A DNA stretch of 64,000 nt from Rhodothermales bacterium (GCA_028284865.1 JANQQV010000020.1:310001-374000); one strand, 5' to 3'; positions 51,170 to 60,909 are shown, numbered from the stretch's first letter. A program made the numbers and translations. Notes: a model not told the origin generated them from the sequence alone.

Positions 51170-51906
51170 TATTGTGAAACGGTGCCTGCGACACCGAAGA
51201 ACCCGTTGCCATTCAGGTAGGGGTCTTCTGCCGTGATGTGGTAGTGATAGATGCCGTCAGGGTATTCGGCTGTCGCATGGCTGTGACCGTGCCACTCATC
51301 CAGGTCCCGATTGGTCACGTTCTGCCCGCTTTCAACGGGCCCATAGACCGGGAAACCATCCAGCAGGTAACCGATCAGTCCGTCCTTACCCACTATGTCC
51401 GTGATGTAAACCGGCTCCATGTGGTAGTGGTAGCCACCAAACTGCTGAGGATGACCGAGGTACTGGTCGAATGAGTTGATCTCGAATGTCAGAGGCTGGT
51501 CAGGACCCGCATACTGGTTGTAGAACGGAACGCCATTGAGGGAGACTCCGATTGGTCCAAGCGGTGTGGCCTGCTTGTTGGTCGCTTCCTGCGGATAGAG
51601 CGGAATCCGGAAGGTCAGATTCTGAGCCGCAATCCTATTCGGATTGAGACGGAATTCCGGGTTGTCCCCATTGTAGGCTTCATAAAGATCATCGCTCGTT
51701 GAGAAATACGGACTTCCATGGTTCGGGACGCCTGTCGACTCGACAATCACGAATTCGCCATCCACATAGGCATTCATGCCTTCAGCGAATTGGCCAAAGG
51801 TGGCCGGCGTGTCTTCGGGGATTTCTGCCTGGACAGATGCGGCATCCTCCGAGCACCCGGATGTGACAACGGCAATGGCAAAGAGAAAAGGAATGAGTGA
51901 TTTCAT
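51169..51906 (-). CDS. YHYH-domain lipoprotein
   Basis: From the ATG at 51906 there is a lipoprotein signal (VVTSGC, Cys18) and 245 residues in total. The YHYH motif appears twice (GGYHYHMEP and GIYHYHITAED), with additional histidines in DEWHGHSHATAEYPDG, all in the arrangement of the YHYH family, whose function is not established; the clustered histidines suggest metal binding. It sits in a minus-strand group with the MORN-like and SCO1 copper protein genes, which supports a role in metal handling or redox at the cell surface, as inference. Confidence 0.85.
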   Translation of the reverse strand: MKSLIPFLFAIAVVTSGCSEDAASVQAEIPEDTPATFGQFAEGMNAYVDGEFVIVESTGVPNHGSPYFSTSDDLYEAYNGDNPEFRLNPNRIAAQNLTFRIPLYPQEATNKQATPLGPIGVSLNGVPFYNQYAGPDQPLTFEINSFDQYLGHPQQFGGYHYHMEPVYITDIVGKDGLIGYLLDGFPVYGPVESGQNVTNRDLDEWHGHSHATAEYPDGIYHYHITAEDPYLNGNGFFGVAGTVSQ

Positions 51907-52107
51907 GGCGCAGCACCCGTATGAATCAAAGTGGTGAGTCGACGTAGGAAGTCGAGGTGTTGGGGCGTCGATTTGATCGATGGTTGACATCGAAGCCTCG
52001 CCGCCTCGGGGAGGAATCATGTTCTCCCGAAGCTTACCTCGATTCGCGTAGGTCAGATGTCACAGAGATGTGACGATCCCATGTCGATCAGATCCTTCTT
52101 CCGACTT

Positions 52108-52860
52108 TCAGCCCGTCAGCAATCGGTGTGCGAGCAAGACGATGGCAGCGAGGATCACCACTCCCAAAACCCGCTGAATCGTTCTGGATGGCCATTTTGA
52201 GGAGCCATAGTGGGATCCTGCCAGGCCGGCAATGGCCACCGTGATCCCCAGGGGAATAAGCCAATCCCACGGCACGTCACTCCAGGAGGCCCGCGCCACG
52301 ATACCGGTTATCGAATTGAACAGGATGAAGGCTGCTCCGGTGGCAGCGGCCTCCCTCGTCGTGCCGATTCCTGCCATGATGAGCACAGGAACGAGATAAA
52401 TACCACCTCCGATTCCCACTGCTCCCGCAATGAACCCCAATATGCCGCCCAGCACGAGTGAAGCGCTCACCCGGAAGCCCGTGGTTTGGGGCACATCAAA
52501 TGTGGGGTCCGACCAGAAATAGATCCGCACGGCCACAGCCGTCAGGGTGACCAGCAGCAGTACTTGGAAGGTGGTTTCCGGTAGGTGCATCCGCCCCCCT
52601 ATCCAGGCGGCCGGTATGGACGTCACCAGGAGAGGAAGGAGTATGCGGGCACGCAAATGACCGTTGCGCACAAACTGCAACGTGGCCCCCGTCGTCACGA
52701 TGATGTTCAACGTCAATGAAACGGTTGGAATCATCACGTACGTCAGCCCCACGATGGTGAGCAAAGCCGTGTACGACGATCCTCCCCCGAGTCCTACCGA
52801 GGAGTAAACGAATGCAATAAGGGCAAACGCAGGGATCAGAATGAACAGCTCTGGGGGCAT
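52108..52860 (-). CDS. TauE/SafE (TSUP) family membrane transporter
   Basis: From the ATG at 52860 the protein has 250 residues with seven or eight membrane helices. SSVGLGGGSSYTALL near the N-terminus and GAVGIGGGIYLVPVLI in the second half are the two inverted TSUP signature repeats. Family members export or import sulfite, sulfoacetate, taurine breakdown products or related anions; the substrate is not predictable. It is divergent from the nuclease gene (about 96 bases between) and about 200 bases upstream of the YHYH gene on the same strand, so co-transcription is possible but not certain. Confidence 0.9.
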   Translation of the reverse strand: MPPELFILIPAFALIAFVYSSVGLGGGSSYTALLTIVGLTYVMIPTVSLTLNIIVTTGATLQFVRNGHLRARILLPLLVTSIPAAWIGGRMHLPETTFQVLLLVTLTAVAVRIYFWSDPTFDVPQTTGFRVSASLVLGGILGFIAGAVGIGGGIYLVPVLIMAGIGTTREAAATGAAFILFNSITGIVARASWSDVPWDWLIPLGITVAIAGLAGSHYGSSKWPSRTIQRVLGVVILAAIVLLAHRLLTG

Positions 52861-52956
52861 GAACCGACCGGAAGGCACAAGAGGACCCAAAGATAGCGCC
52901 TGGTCGTTGATCTCCTCCTTTACGCTTCCGATCGGTCCATCCTGCCTTTCTTCACC

Positions 52957-53829
52957 ATGCGCTATCTGCTTCCCAGCCTGGTCTGCTTCGTATTACTTCC
53001 CATCGCTGCTTCCGCTGGCGCCACTACAGTGGTATCCAATGATGAGCACCCATGGGCCGAAGGCACGAGTATCGAGACGGAAGGGCCGGGGCTTTGGGGA
53101 TTCCGTGCGCACAAGATGATCTGCGCCATCGCCTGGTGGGATATGGAGGATGACACCCGGGCCGCCATCCATGACTTGCTCGACGTTGACGATCGCTATG
53201 AGCGATTCATCGAGAGCTGCCTGTGGGCCGACGAAGTGCGCGGTCGCGTGGCCCTCTATGATCGCTGGACCACAGCCCACTACGTGAATCTGCCGCGCGG
53301 GGCTACAGCATTCAGCGTTGAGCGAGACTGTGCGAATACGTTTTGCGTGGTGGAAGGCATCCTTGAGGCCAGAGACGTGCTCTCTGGCTCGGATGAAGTG
53401 AACGAAGAGCGGCTCGACGCCCTGCGATTCCTCAGTCACATGATGAGCGACATCCATCAGCCCCTCCATGCGGGCTACGCCGATGATCGAGGGGGCAACG
53501 ATACCAAAATCACCTTCTTCGGCCGGGAGACCAACTTGCACGCCGCGTGGGACTGGGGCTTCACGGAGCACACCGGAAAGCAGTGGATGGATTATGCATC
53601 CGAGTTGTATTTCGGCATTTCGGACGAGGATCGGGCCGAGTGGGCCTCGGATGATCCGGGAAGCTGGTCGTTTGAATCATTCGAGATAGTCTACGCCAGC
53701 GCTTACGACATTGGAAATGGCGATGTCGGGCAAGAGTACTTCGACCGCCACATCGACGTGGTCGAGTTGCGTATCCAGCAGGCAGGTGTTCGCCTGGCTG
53801 ATTGGCTGGATGCGTTGCTCGGGGATTGA
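52957..53829 (+). CDS. S1/P1-type zinc nuclease, exported
   Basis: A 290-residue protein with a signal peptide (MRYLLPSLVCFVLLPIAASA). The three-zinc active-site residues are present: WGFRAHK (Trp47, His52), then DRWTTAHYVNLP, FLSHMMSDIHQPLH, DDRGGNDTKI and NLHAAWDWGF. These enzymes cut single-stranded DNA and RNA outside the cell. In characterised members the zinc-binding Trp is the very first residue after signal cleavage; here about 26 residues separate the predicted cleavage site from Trp47, so either a second cut occurs or the N-terminal zinc ligand differs. Confidence 0.9.
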   Translation: MRYLLPSLVCFVLLPIAASAGATTVVSNDEHPWAEGTSIETEGPGLWGFRAHKMICAIAWWDMEDDTRAAIHDLLDVDDRYERFIESCLWADEVRGRVALYDRWTTAHYVNLPRGATAFSVERDCANTFCVVEGILEARDVLSGSDEVNEERLDALRFLSHMMSDIHQPLHAGYADDRGGNDTKITFFGRETNLHAAWDWGFTEHTGKQWMDYASELYFGISDEDRAEWASDDPGSWSFESFEIVYASAYDIGNGDVGQEYFDRHIDVVELRIQQAGVRLADWLDALLGD

Positions 53830-53878
53830 TTTCGCCCTCCGGCTGCGGTAGGATGGGGCAGTCGCACCTACCCCGCCC

Positions 53879-54379
53879 ATGCCAGATACCCTTCGCTTTG
53901 ATTTTCCTGCTCCCGTCCTGAAAGACGATAGCAATCCGAAATGGACCTTCCATTACGTGCCCATCCCCGATGATGTCGCGGACACGTTGGTTGAGAACAA
54001 GACCCGGCGTGTGATCCTGGAGGTCAACGACAAGACGGCCAAGCGGTACATGTACCAGCACCGTGATGGGGAATTCCGGGTGATTGTGGGCCTTTCCACC
54101 CTCAGGGAATTGGGACATCGCCCCGGAGATGTGATGCTCATGTCGCTTTTCCCGGATCCGGATCCCGACGCTATAGACGTCCCGGAAGAGTTTGAAGAGG
54201 CCCTGGCCGAGCATCCGGAAGCCCGAAAGCGTTTCGACTCCTGGACACCAGGCAGGAAACGATCTGCGGTGAGCTATATCACCCAGGCAAAAAGACCGCA
54301 AACACGAGTCAAACGGGCGTTCGAGTTGGCCTACAAGATGGAAACGTACACCCTCCACGGAGACAAGAATCACGACTGA
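53879..54379 (+). CDS. YdeI/OmpD-associated (DUF1905 + OmdA) family protein
   Basis: The 166-residue protein has a DUF1905-like beta domain (WTFHYVPIPDDVADTL, RVIVGLSTLRELGHRPGD) followed by a helical OmdA-type C-terminus (HPEARKRFDSWTPGRKRSAV, ITQAKRPQTRVKRAFE). The family is cytoplasmic, described as bacteriocin-protection or OmpD-associated; the biochemical role is unknown. The next gene follows after four bases, so the two are probably one transcript. Confidence 0.85.
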   Translation: MPDTLRFDFPAPVLKDDSNPKWTFHYVPIPDDVADTLVENKTRRVILEVNDKTAKRYMYQHRDGEFRVIVGLSTLRELGHRPGDVMLMSLFPDPDPDAIDVPEEFEEALAEHPEARKRFDSWTPGRKRSAVSYITQAKRPQTRVKRAFELAYKMETYTLHGDKNHD

Positions 54380-54383
54380 CCCC

Positions 54384-56042
54384 ATGCGCACCTCCCACCT
54401 GCTGCCCATCCTTTTGGCCGTCACACTGCTTGGAAGCTCCTGTACTCCGGCTGCTTCCCAACTCGACATGCCAACGTCATCCTACGAGGATCTCGTGGAC
54501 TATTTCGAAGCTTGGCGCGATTACCGCGTGCCGCCACGTGCGGACGGCGTTCCGGATTTCAGCGCTGATGCGATTGCTACCCAATGGGCGGATTTTCCAG
54601 CCTGGCGTGCTACGCTGGATACGTTCGAGATCGATGATTGGCCCGTGTCACAACAGGTGGACTGGCATTTGGTCAATGCAGAATTGAACGGCCTCCGCTT
54701 TGATCATGAGGTGCTGAAACCTTGGGAAAGAGACCCCGCCTACTACGTCTATTTCTACCCCAACGACACGGACGTTCCAAACCGGGAAGGTCCGATGATC
54801 GAAGGCTCTCTCCAGGTCTCATACTACGACTATCCGCTATCTGAGGAAGACGCTGCCCACATCGAGGCCGGATTGCGCATCATGCCAGCACTCTACGAAT
54901 CGGCCCGCACGAATCTTACAGGCAATGCTCGCGATCTCTGGAACAAGGGAATCGTCAGCATTCGCCGTCAATCGGGCTCCCTGGCAGCGTATGCTTCACG
55001 TCTGGAGACAGAATCACCGGCGGTGGCTGAAGCAGCGCTGGTTGCCAAAGAAGCCAGCGATGCCTTTGCCGATTGGCTTGAGTCGCAAGCGGACCAGAAA
55101 ACAGGCCTTTCCGGCGTCGGAAAGGAGAACATGACTTGGGTACTCCAGAACGTGCACTACCTGCCCTACACGTGGGAGGAGGAAGTGACGATGGTGAAGC
55201 GCGAACTGGCGCGTTCGCACGCCGCGTTGCGACTGGAAGAGCACCGCAACCGGGATCTGCCTGAACTGGAGCGCATCAACAATCCGGCTGACTATGACCG
55301 GCGACTGAATGCCGCTGTCGATGAGTACCTCGAATTCCTCGAGGAGGAAGAGATCCTTCCAATGAAGGACTACATGGATTTGGCTTTGCGCGAACGCATC
55401 GGCTCGTATCAACCCCTCGCCAATCCCGACGACCTGAGAGGCTTCTTCTCGGAAATTGGGTATCGGGATGAATTGGTCATGCGAACACACGCCTACCATT
55501 GGCTGGACCTGGCCAGGAACCGCGAAGAGCCTACGGCCTCCCCCATCCGCAACACGCCCCTCTGGTACAACATCTTTGACGGCCGTGCCGAAGGAGTCGC
55601 TACCGGCATGGAGGAGATGATGATGCATGCCGGGCTTTTTGACGACCGACCGCAAGCCCGTGAACTCGTCTGGATCCTGCTTGCCCAGCGCGCAGCGCGG
55701 GCCTTGGGCGGTTTGTATCAGCATGCCAACCTGATGACGCTCGAAGAAGCCACCCAGTTTGCCGACAAGTGGACGCCTCGGGGATACCTGCCATGGCAAG
55801 GCTCAACCATTCAGAATGAGCAGCATTTCTACCTGCGTCAGCCGGTTTATGGAGAGAGCTATGTGATCGGCAAGATTGAGATCGAGAAGCTCTTGGCTGA
55901 ATACGCGCGTCAACGGGGAGATGACTTCACCCTGTATCAGTTCATGGATGACATGAACGGCATGGGCGTGATTCCAGTCTCACTCATCAACTGGGAACTC
56001 AACGGAGACGACTCGGAAATCCGCATGATGATGGGCGAATAA
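54384..56042 (+). CDS. DUF885-family lipoprotein, putative peptidase-like
   Basis: A 552-residue protein with a lipobox (LLGSSC, Cys20), so likely anchored in the envelope. The largely helical body matches DUF885: an N-terminal DLVDYFEAWRDYRVP region, NVHYLPYTWEEEVTM, and near residue 400 GRAEGVATGMEEMMMHAGLF, then GLYQHANLMTLEEA. DUF885 proteins resemble metallopeptidases with an HExxH-like motif; in this protein I do not find a clear HExxH, so catalytic activity is uncertain. It is four bases after the OmdA-like gene and converges with the AlkD-like gene after three bases. Confidence 0.8.
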   Translation: MRTSHLLPILLAVTLLGSSCTPAASQLDMPTSSYEDLVDYFEAWRDYRVPPRADGVPDFSADAIATQWADFPAWRATLDTFEIDDWPVSQQVDWHLVNAELNGLRFDHEVLKPWERDPAYYVYFYPNDTDVPNREGPMIEGSLQVSYYDYPLSEEDAAHIEAGLRIMPALYESARTNLTGNARDLWNKGIVSIRRQSGSLAAYASRLETESPAVAEAALVAKEASDAFADWLESQADQKTGLSGVGKENMTWVLQNVHYLPYTWEEEVTMVKRELARSHAALRLEEHRNRDLPELERINNPADYDRRLNAAVDEYLEFLEEEEILPMKDYMDLALRERIGSYQPLANPDDLRGFFSEIGYRDELVMRTHAYHWLDLARNREEPTASPIRNTPLWYNIFDGRAEGVATGMEEMMMHAGLFDDRPQARELVWILLAQRAARALGGLYQHANLMTLEEATQFADKWTPRGYLPWQGSTIQNEQHFYLRQPVYGESYVIGKIEIEKLLAEYARQRGDDFTLYQFMDDMNGMGVIPVSLINWELNGDDSEIRMMMGE

Positions 56043-56045
56043 CCG

Positions 56046-56747
56046 CTAGTCCAGGTCGAACTTCTTCCGCACGTAATCACTGGTCAGGTTCTTCTCCGCG
56101 CTGAACGGATCGCATTTGCCCCGGGGGTCGAAATCTATCGGACCGATCTCCCGGGCCAATGCCAATGAAGGGCCGTGAAGCTCCTTGTTCCGCACCCCAA
56201 TGCCTTGGATGGCTCCGGCCATGGCCATCAAGACAGGAATGGATTGATCCTTCCAGGTCGCGGCGATGCCTTCAAGGTGGCCCTCGAAAAAGCGGTTGTC
56301 AGGGGCGCTCTTTCGCTTGTCCTTGGATAGCTCGTACAGCAATCCATACCCACACCGGCGTCGGTTCTCGTCATCGCTGGCGATCCACTCCTCCATCATC
56401 TCGCGAACGAATGACGTTTTGGCCAGGGTCGCGCCACAAGATGAGAACACGTGGGCCAGGTAGCCGCCATCCAGTTCATCCACCTGCCGGTCGACCTGCT
56501 CTTTCGTCATCGTTTTGGGATCGTCAACAAGCAGCGAAATGACCTTCATTTCGTAGATATCTGAGTCCCAAAGGTCCCGAGCCAGTCCGGCGTCTTTGCC
56601 GAGCCCTTTGGCATACTTCCTGAGTTTGGTAAGGCCAATTCCGAAGCTCTTCAGACCGCCTGATTTTCCTTCATGCTCTTGCCAATGCGCCATGCCGCGT
56701 TCATCCTTGTTCGCTTCCAGATGGGAAAGGACCTGTGCCTTGGTCAT
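56046..56747 (-). CDS. AlkD-like DNA alkylation repair protein
   Basis: From the ATG at 56747 the protein has 233 residues, about the length of AlkD; the frame remains open upstream to 56930 but without recognisable family sequence. It is almost all helical with the HEAT-like repeat character of the family: FGIGLTKLRKYAKGLG, DLWDSDIYEMKVISLLVDD, and FVREMMEEWIASDDENRRRCGYGLLYELSKD. AlkD glycosylases excise N3- and N7-alkylpurines without base flipping. I could not place the catalytic Asp with certainty, so a non-catalytic relative is possible. Confidence 0.85.
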   Translation of the reverse strand: MTKAQVLSHLEANKDERGMAHWQEHEGKSGGLKSFGIGLTKLRKYAKGLGKDAGLARDLWDSDIYEMKVISLLVDDPKTMTKEQVDRQVDELDGGYLAHVFSSCGATLAKTSFVREMMEEWIASDDENRRRCGYGLLYELSKDKRKSAPDNRFFEGHLEGIAATWKDQSIPVLMAMAGAIQGIGVRNKELHGPSLALAREIGPIDFDPRGKCDPFSAEKNLTSDYVRKKFDLD

Positions 56748-56910
56748 GGGATTGAGGGAATCTGGTGAGTAGGAAATGGATTCAGGTACTGCCAACAGGT
56801 TTCCTGTGTAACCTCGCCGGACAATATTCGTGTCCATGGATGGACAAAGGCAATGATTCCCCTCCTTGGATCGTTGTTCAGTCATCCCAGAACAAACCCG
56901 CCTGCCCGTC

Positions 56911-59328
56911 ATGTTCTCGAACAATGTCACTGTCTTCTGGCGTCACGTCCGTCGCCAGCCCGTATACGCATTCATCAACATTTTCGGGCTTGCCGCCGGA
57001 ATGGCAGCGTGCATGCTCATTCTCCTCTTCCTGAACCGGGAGCTGTCTTTCGAGGAGATGCACGGGGACGCGGATCGCATTGTCAGGGTTCTGACCATTG
57101 ACAGCGCTCTTGGAACGAACAATCAACGCGTGGGCATCACGCAGCCAGCTGTGGGTGGCAACATCGCCGACTCCATGCCCGAGATTGAGTCGGCCATGCG
57201 GCTGACGTTCCAGAACCAGATGCTGCTCAGACGCGGCGCGGAGACGCCGATCTACGCGGAGAATCTTCGGAATGCCGACGCCAATTTTTTCGACTTCTTT
57301 GACTTTCCGCTTCTGCTCGGCGATCCGGAAACGGCACTGGTTCAACCCTACAGCCTGGTATTGACTGAGTCCCTCGCGGAAAGCCTGTTCAAAGGCGACG
57401 ATCCGCTGGGCGAGGTCCTGACCAACGGGAACGGTGTCGACTTCACGGTAACGGGTGTCCTTGCGGACCTTCCAGAGAACACGCACCTGGACATGGATGC
57501 GCTGGGGACGATCGAAACGGCCAGGGCACAAGCCGCTGCGAACCAACCTGAGGGCTCGAATCAACCGGCGTGGGTGGACTCATGGAATATGGTCGCCATG
57601 CCGACCTATGCCAAGCTGGCTCCTGGGACCAGCCTCGAAGGTCTCGATGAGCGCGGGACTCAGTTCGTGCGCGACAACGGCGTCCCCGAGAACTTCGCAC
57701 TGACGTTCCAGCCGTTGACGGATGTCCATCTGGGTTCGACCGACGTCATCTTTGACCCCGTCCAGAACAAGGGTGACCGAAGCACCGTCGTCGTATTCGC
57801 CGCCATTGCGCTGCTGATCCTTCTTATCGCGATCGTCAATTATTTGAACCTGTCCACCGCCAGAAGCACGGACCGTGCCCGCGAGGTTGGATTACGGAAG
57901 GTCGTCGGCTCCACCAAGCAGCAGCTGGTGCGTCAATTCCTGAGTGAGTCGATCTTCACGGCCTTCATCGGTCTGTTGCTGGCATTCGTAGTCGCGCGCG
58001 TCGCCCTCCCCTTCCTCAATGACATCACAGGAGCCACGTTGACCATGGGAGGCGCCAATCTGCCCATGCTCCTCGGACTGGCACTGGGCATGATTCTCGT
58101 GGTCGGTGTGCTCGCGGGGCTGTATCCGGCGTTTGCCCTCTCGTCTTTCCAGCCCATTGCCGTCCTGAAAGGACGATTTCGGGCCACAAAGTCCGGACAG
58201 CGTCTTCGAGTCGGGCTCGTGGTTTTCCAATTTGCCCTCTCAATCGCGTTGATCGGGGCAACGGGAATGGTTCAAAAGCAGCTTACGTACATCCAGGAAC
58301 GCGACATGGGGTATGATCGCGAGCAGGTCCTGTTGTTCGACATGACCGATCAGTCGATGTCCCAGAGTCAGCAGCTGTTCAGGGAGCAACTCCTTGACCA
58401 TTCTGCCTTTGCGGCCGTTTCCCAGACTGGGGGCGTCCCCGGGCGGACGTTTGGCCGAACCGGTCTGTTGCCTGAAGGAGCTGCCGAAGACGATATCTGG
58501 ATCTGGAGCGTCATGCAAGCCGCGCCAGAGACTTTCCCGACGTTCGGTATCGAGATGGCTTCCGGTCGCAATTTTGACGCGGAACGACCCGCAGATGGAC
58601 AAGGGGTCGTGTTGATTAATGAGACTGCCGTCAATCAGTTGGGTTGGGACGACCCACTCGAGCGACGCATTTTCCAGGGTGCGCAGGATTCTGTGGGTTC
58701 GCAGGTGATCGGAGTCATCAAGGACTTCCACTTTGCGGGTATACATCAAAATATCGAGCCGCTGATCGTCTATCCGATGGCATCGAATCCCGGCCCAACC
58801 GTGGTCGCCCGGGTATTGCCAGGCCGGATTCCGGATGCGTTGGCTGCTGCCGAATCGATCTGGTCCACGGTCTACCCGGACTACCCATTCGGATATTCAT
58901 TCCTGGACGAGGAATTCCAACAGATCTATCAGCGTGATCAGACCACCGGTCAAGTGGTCAATATTTTCGCCACGCTGGCCATCCTGATCGCGTGTTTGGG
59001 ACTGTTTGGTCTGGCGTCCTACGCGACGTCACAACGTATCAAGGAAATCGGCGTCAGGAAGGTCCTCGGTGCTTCTGCGCCATCCGTAGTGCGTCTGCTG
59101 GTCGTCGACTTCGCCAAGTGGGTCCTGGTCGCAAATGTCTTTGCATGGCCGCTGGCGTGGTACATGTCGTCCCGCTGGTTGGAAGGCTTCGCTTACCGGA
59201 TAGATGTCGATCCCGTGCTGCTGTTGATTGGCAGCCTGATCGCCCTGGCCATTTCGGTACTGACTGTCTTATCGCAGACGCTGTCTGCGGCGCGGATGAA
59301 TCCAGCCGTGGCACTTCGATACGAGTAG
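56911..59328 (+). CDS. FtsX/MacB-type ABC transporter permease
   Basis: Starting at the ATG at 56911 (a TTG at 56866 is less convincing) the protein has 805 residues, the double-length permease common in Bacteroidota. TM1 (FINIFGLAAGMAACMLILLFL) is followed by a MacB-type periplasmic core, three TM helices with the FtsX motif (ARSTDRAREVGLRKVVGSTK), a second periplasmic domain, and three more helices with a matching motif (ATSQRIKEIGVRKVLGAS). No ATP-binding subunit is encoded beside it, so the partner is elsewhere. Such permeases act in lipoprotein release, peptide or drug efflux, or mechanotransmission. Confidence 0.92.
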   Translation: MFSNNVTVFWRHVRRQPVYAFINIFGLAAGMAACMLILLFLNRELSFEEMHGDADRIVRVLTIDSALGTNNQRVGITQPAVGGNIADSMPEIESAMRLTFQNQMLLRRGAETPIYAENLRNADANFFDFFDFPLLLGDPETALVQPYSLVLTESLAESLFKGDDPLGEVLTNGNGVDFTVTGVLADLPENTHLDMDALGTIETARAQAAANQPEGSNQPAWVDSWNMVAMPTYAKLAPGTSLEGLDERGTQFVRDNGVPENFALTFQPLTDVHLGSTDVIFDPVQNKGDRSTVVVFAAIALLILLIAIVNYLNLSTARSTDRAREVGLRKVVGSTKQQLVRQFLSESIFTAFIGLLLAFVVARVALPFLNDITGATLTMGGANLPMLLGLALGMILVVGVLAGLYPAFALSSFQPIAVLKGRFRATKSGQRLRVGLVVFQFALSIALIGATGMVQKQLTYIQERDMGYDREQVLLFDMTDQSMSQSQQLFREQLLDHSAFAAVSQTGGVPGRTFGRTGLLPEGAAEDDIWIWSVMQAAPETFPTFGIEMASGRNFDAERPADGQGVVLINETAVNQLGWDDPLERRIFQGAQDSVGSQVIGVIKDFHFAGIHQNIEPLIVYPMASNPGPTVVARVLPGRIPDALAAAESIWSTVYPDYPFGYSFLDEEFQQIYQRDQTTGQVVNIFATLAILIACLGLFGLASYATSQRIKEIGVRKVLGASAPSVVRLLVVDFAKWVLVANVFAWPLAWYMSSRWLEGFAYRIDVDPVLLLIGSLIALAISVLTVLSQTLSAARMNPAVALRYE

Positions 59329-59338
59329 TTTCCGCGAG

Positions 59339-60226
59339 CTACCGTTGGAAACCGGGCGCTTCGAACAAATGCTTCACATCATCCGGAGTGAGTACTCGGT
59401 CGAAAAACGCCAAGTCGTCGAGCGCCCCCGCGAAAAAAAGAGGGTGCTGGCCCTCTGATGCGACACGCTTACCCAAGACGACCGGGCCGAATCCGTAATC
59501 CAACGCCTCTGCGCCTCCCGAATAACTCGGTCTCGGGGCTGGTAGGCCATTGACATATATGGTCATGACGATCACGGACTCAACAGAGTCCACAACCGCC
59601 ACAACATGATGCCATTCCCTTGCTTCGAGCGGGATATTCGAGTGCAAGGTTTTACGGGAGCCAGACCCCATCAGACCACCGTCACCCACACTCACCGCTG
59701 GCGCTCCGGTGTGACTATCGAATGTCAAAAAGACACCGGTATTGTGGCTGTCCTGGAAACTCGTGGTAATCAATCCAGCAGTCTGCCGAGTTTGGTCCAG
59801 ACTCACCCAATACGAAACGGAAATTGGAAGTGGAATCTGAAGTGCTCGACCTTGGGAGATCGTAGCGAAGTCATCCACACCATCAAACCAGAGAGCCCCA
59901 GCACTATTTCCGTGACGATCGGGTACGTAGTGAGGCCCCTCCAATATGGCAAAATGCTGACCACCAGCTGCGTCCTCGGGAGATCCGTCGAAAGGCAGCC
60001 ACGCCAACAGGTCATCTTCGTAGACGCTTGTCAAGTCCTCTTCCTGGTCGCCTGACCGCTCTCCTCGAGTACTTCGGTCAGCGTCGCGACTCGGAGAATA
60101 GATGGTGGTCGAATCGCAACCACCAAATAGAATGGCGCTACCCAGGACCAGAATGAGGAAACTGAGACGACCCACAGGAACTCGACCGTGAAAACAACAG
60201 GCAGGATACCTCTTCAAACTAGACAA
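59339..60226 (-). CDS. LamG-domain lipoprotein
   Basis: Up to 295 residues from a TTG at 60226; an in-frame GTG at 60175 would give a shorter, cleaner lipoprotein signal (GRLSFLILVLGSAILFGGC). After an acidic Ser/Asp/Glu linker comes a concanavalin-like LamG domain: LLAWLPFDGSPEDAAG, ALWFDGVDDFATI, SVSYWVSLDQ, EWHHVVAVVDS, YVNGLPAP and GALDDLAFFDRVL. LamG modules bind glycans or proteins; no catalytic domain is attached. It converges with the permease gene after ten bases and is followed upstream by the HmuY-like gene on the same strand. Confidence 0.88.
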   Translation of the reverse strand: MSSLKRYPACCFHGRVPVGRLSFLILVLGSAILFGGCDSTTIYSPSRDADRSTRGERSGDQEEDLTSVYEDDLLAWLPFDGSPEDAAGGQHFAILEGPHYVPDRHGNSAGALWFDGVDDFATISQGRALQIPLPISVSYWVSLDQTRQTAGLITTSFQDSHNTGVFLTFDSHTGAPAVSVGDGGLMGSGSRKTLHSNIPLEAREWHHVVAVVDSVESVIVMTIYVNGLPAPRPSYSGGAEALDYGFGPVVLGKRVASEGQHPLFFAGALDDLAFFDRVLTPDDVKHLFEAPGFQR

Positions 60227-60282
60227 CCGCCTGAACTCTCAAAAGGCATCAATCCCGGCCCCTCCGGACCTTCGACAATGAC

Positions 60283-60819
60283 CTACTCGAACGAGCGCGA
60301 GTCTGCTTCGGCAATTACCCAACGGAAGGACAGCATCCGTGGAATCGGGTCCTCTCCGAAGACCACTTTGTAGTAGTCCGTAATGTTCAATTTGCCCCAA
60401 TGACCATCCCGTGTCTGGAAGACAGCGGTGCGTGAAGGAAGCGCAGTGATGATGTGCGAATTGAAGTCGTAGTGGAACCAGCGAGACTCTGCGTCACTGG
60501 GCAACTGCGACGTTCCATCCTCGTCTTCCGAATACCCTTCTTCTGGCGCTGCGTCAACACCGTCGAAAGCCGAGTCCAGCATCTGGGACGGGCCATTGAA
60601 CTTGACCGATGTGCCCTGGAAGGCTACATCCCAGGCACCAAAGCTCGCTTCCTGCTCAGAGGCGACACGGTTCTCAGCCAGATTGTAAAACACCCAGCCA
60701 TCGTCAGAAACGTCCACATGCTGGGCAAACTGGGCATCCTGGGCCTGGGCGATTCCTGCGAGTGCAAACAGAATCGCGAACAATGAAGCGTTGATTCGTG
60801 TGATGGAACGTGCAATCAT
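60283..60819 (-). CDS. HmuY-like exported protein
   Basis: The ATG at 60819 begins a signal peptide (SLFAILFALAGIAQAQ) and gives 178 residues; further in-frame starts upstream add only non-signal sequence. The pattern VFYNLAENRV followed by FGAWDVAFQG and later WFHYDFNSH, TGLP-like ITALPSRT and a YYKVVF strand is that of the HmuY family of Bacteroidota heme-binding proteins. The two heme-ligand histidines of Porphyromonas HmuY cannot be assigned here with confidence, and no heme receptor is adjacent, so another ligand is possible. About 56 bases separate it from the LamG gene downstream. Confidence 0.7.
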   Translation of the reverse strand: MIARSITRINASLFAILFALAGIAQAQDAQFAQHVDVSDDGWVFYNLAENRVASEQEASFGAWDVAFQGTSVKFNGPSQMLDSAFDGVDAAPEEGYSEDEDGTSQLPSDAESRWFHYDFNSHIITALPSRTAVFQTRDGHWGKLNITDYYKVVFGEDPIPRMLSFRWVIAEADSRSFE

Positions 60820-60909
60820 GACGTCGATCGGAAGGTTGAAGTAATTGATTCCCAACTCCGTGACTGGGATCATGGCATATTACCTCCCCCCGCCAGCAGG
60901 TTCCGAATC

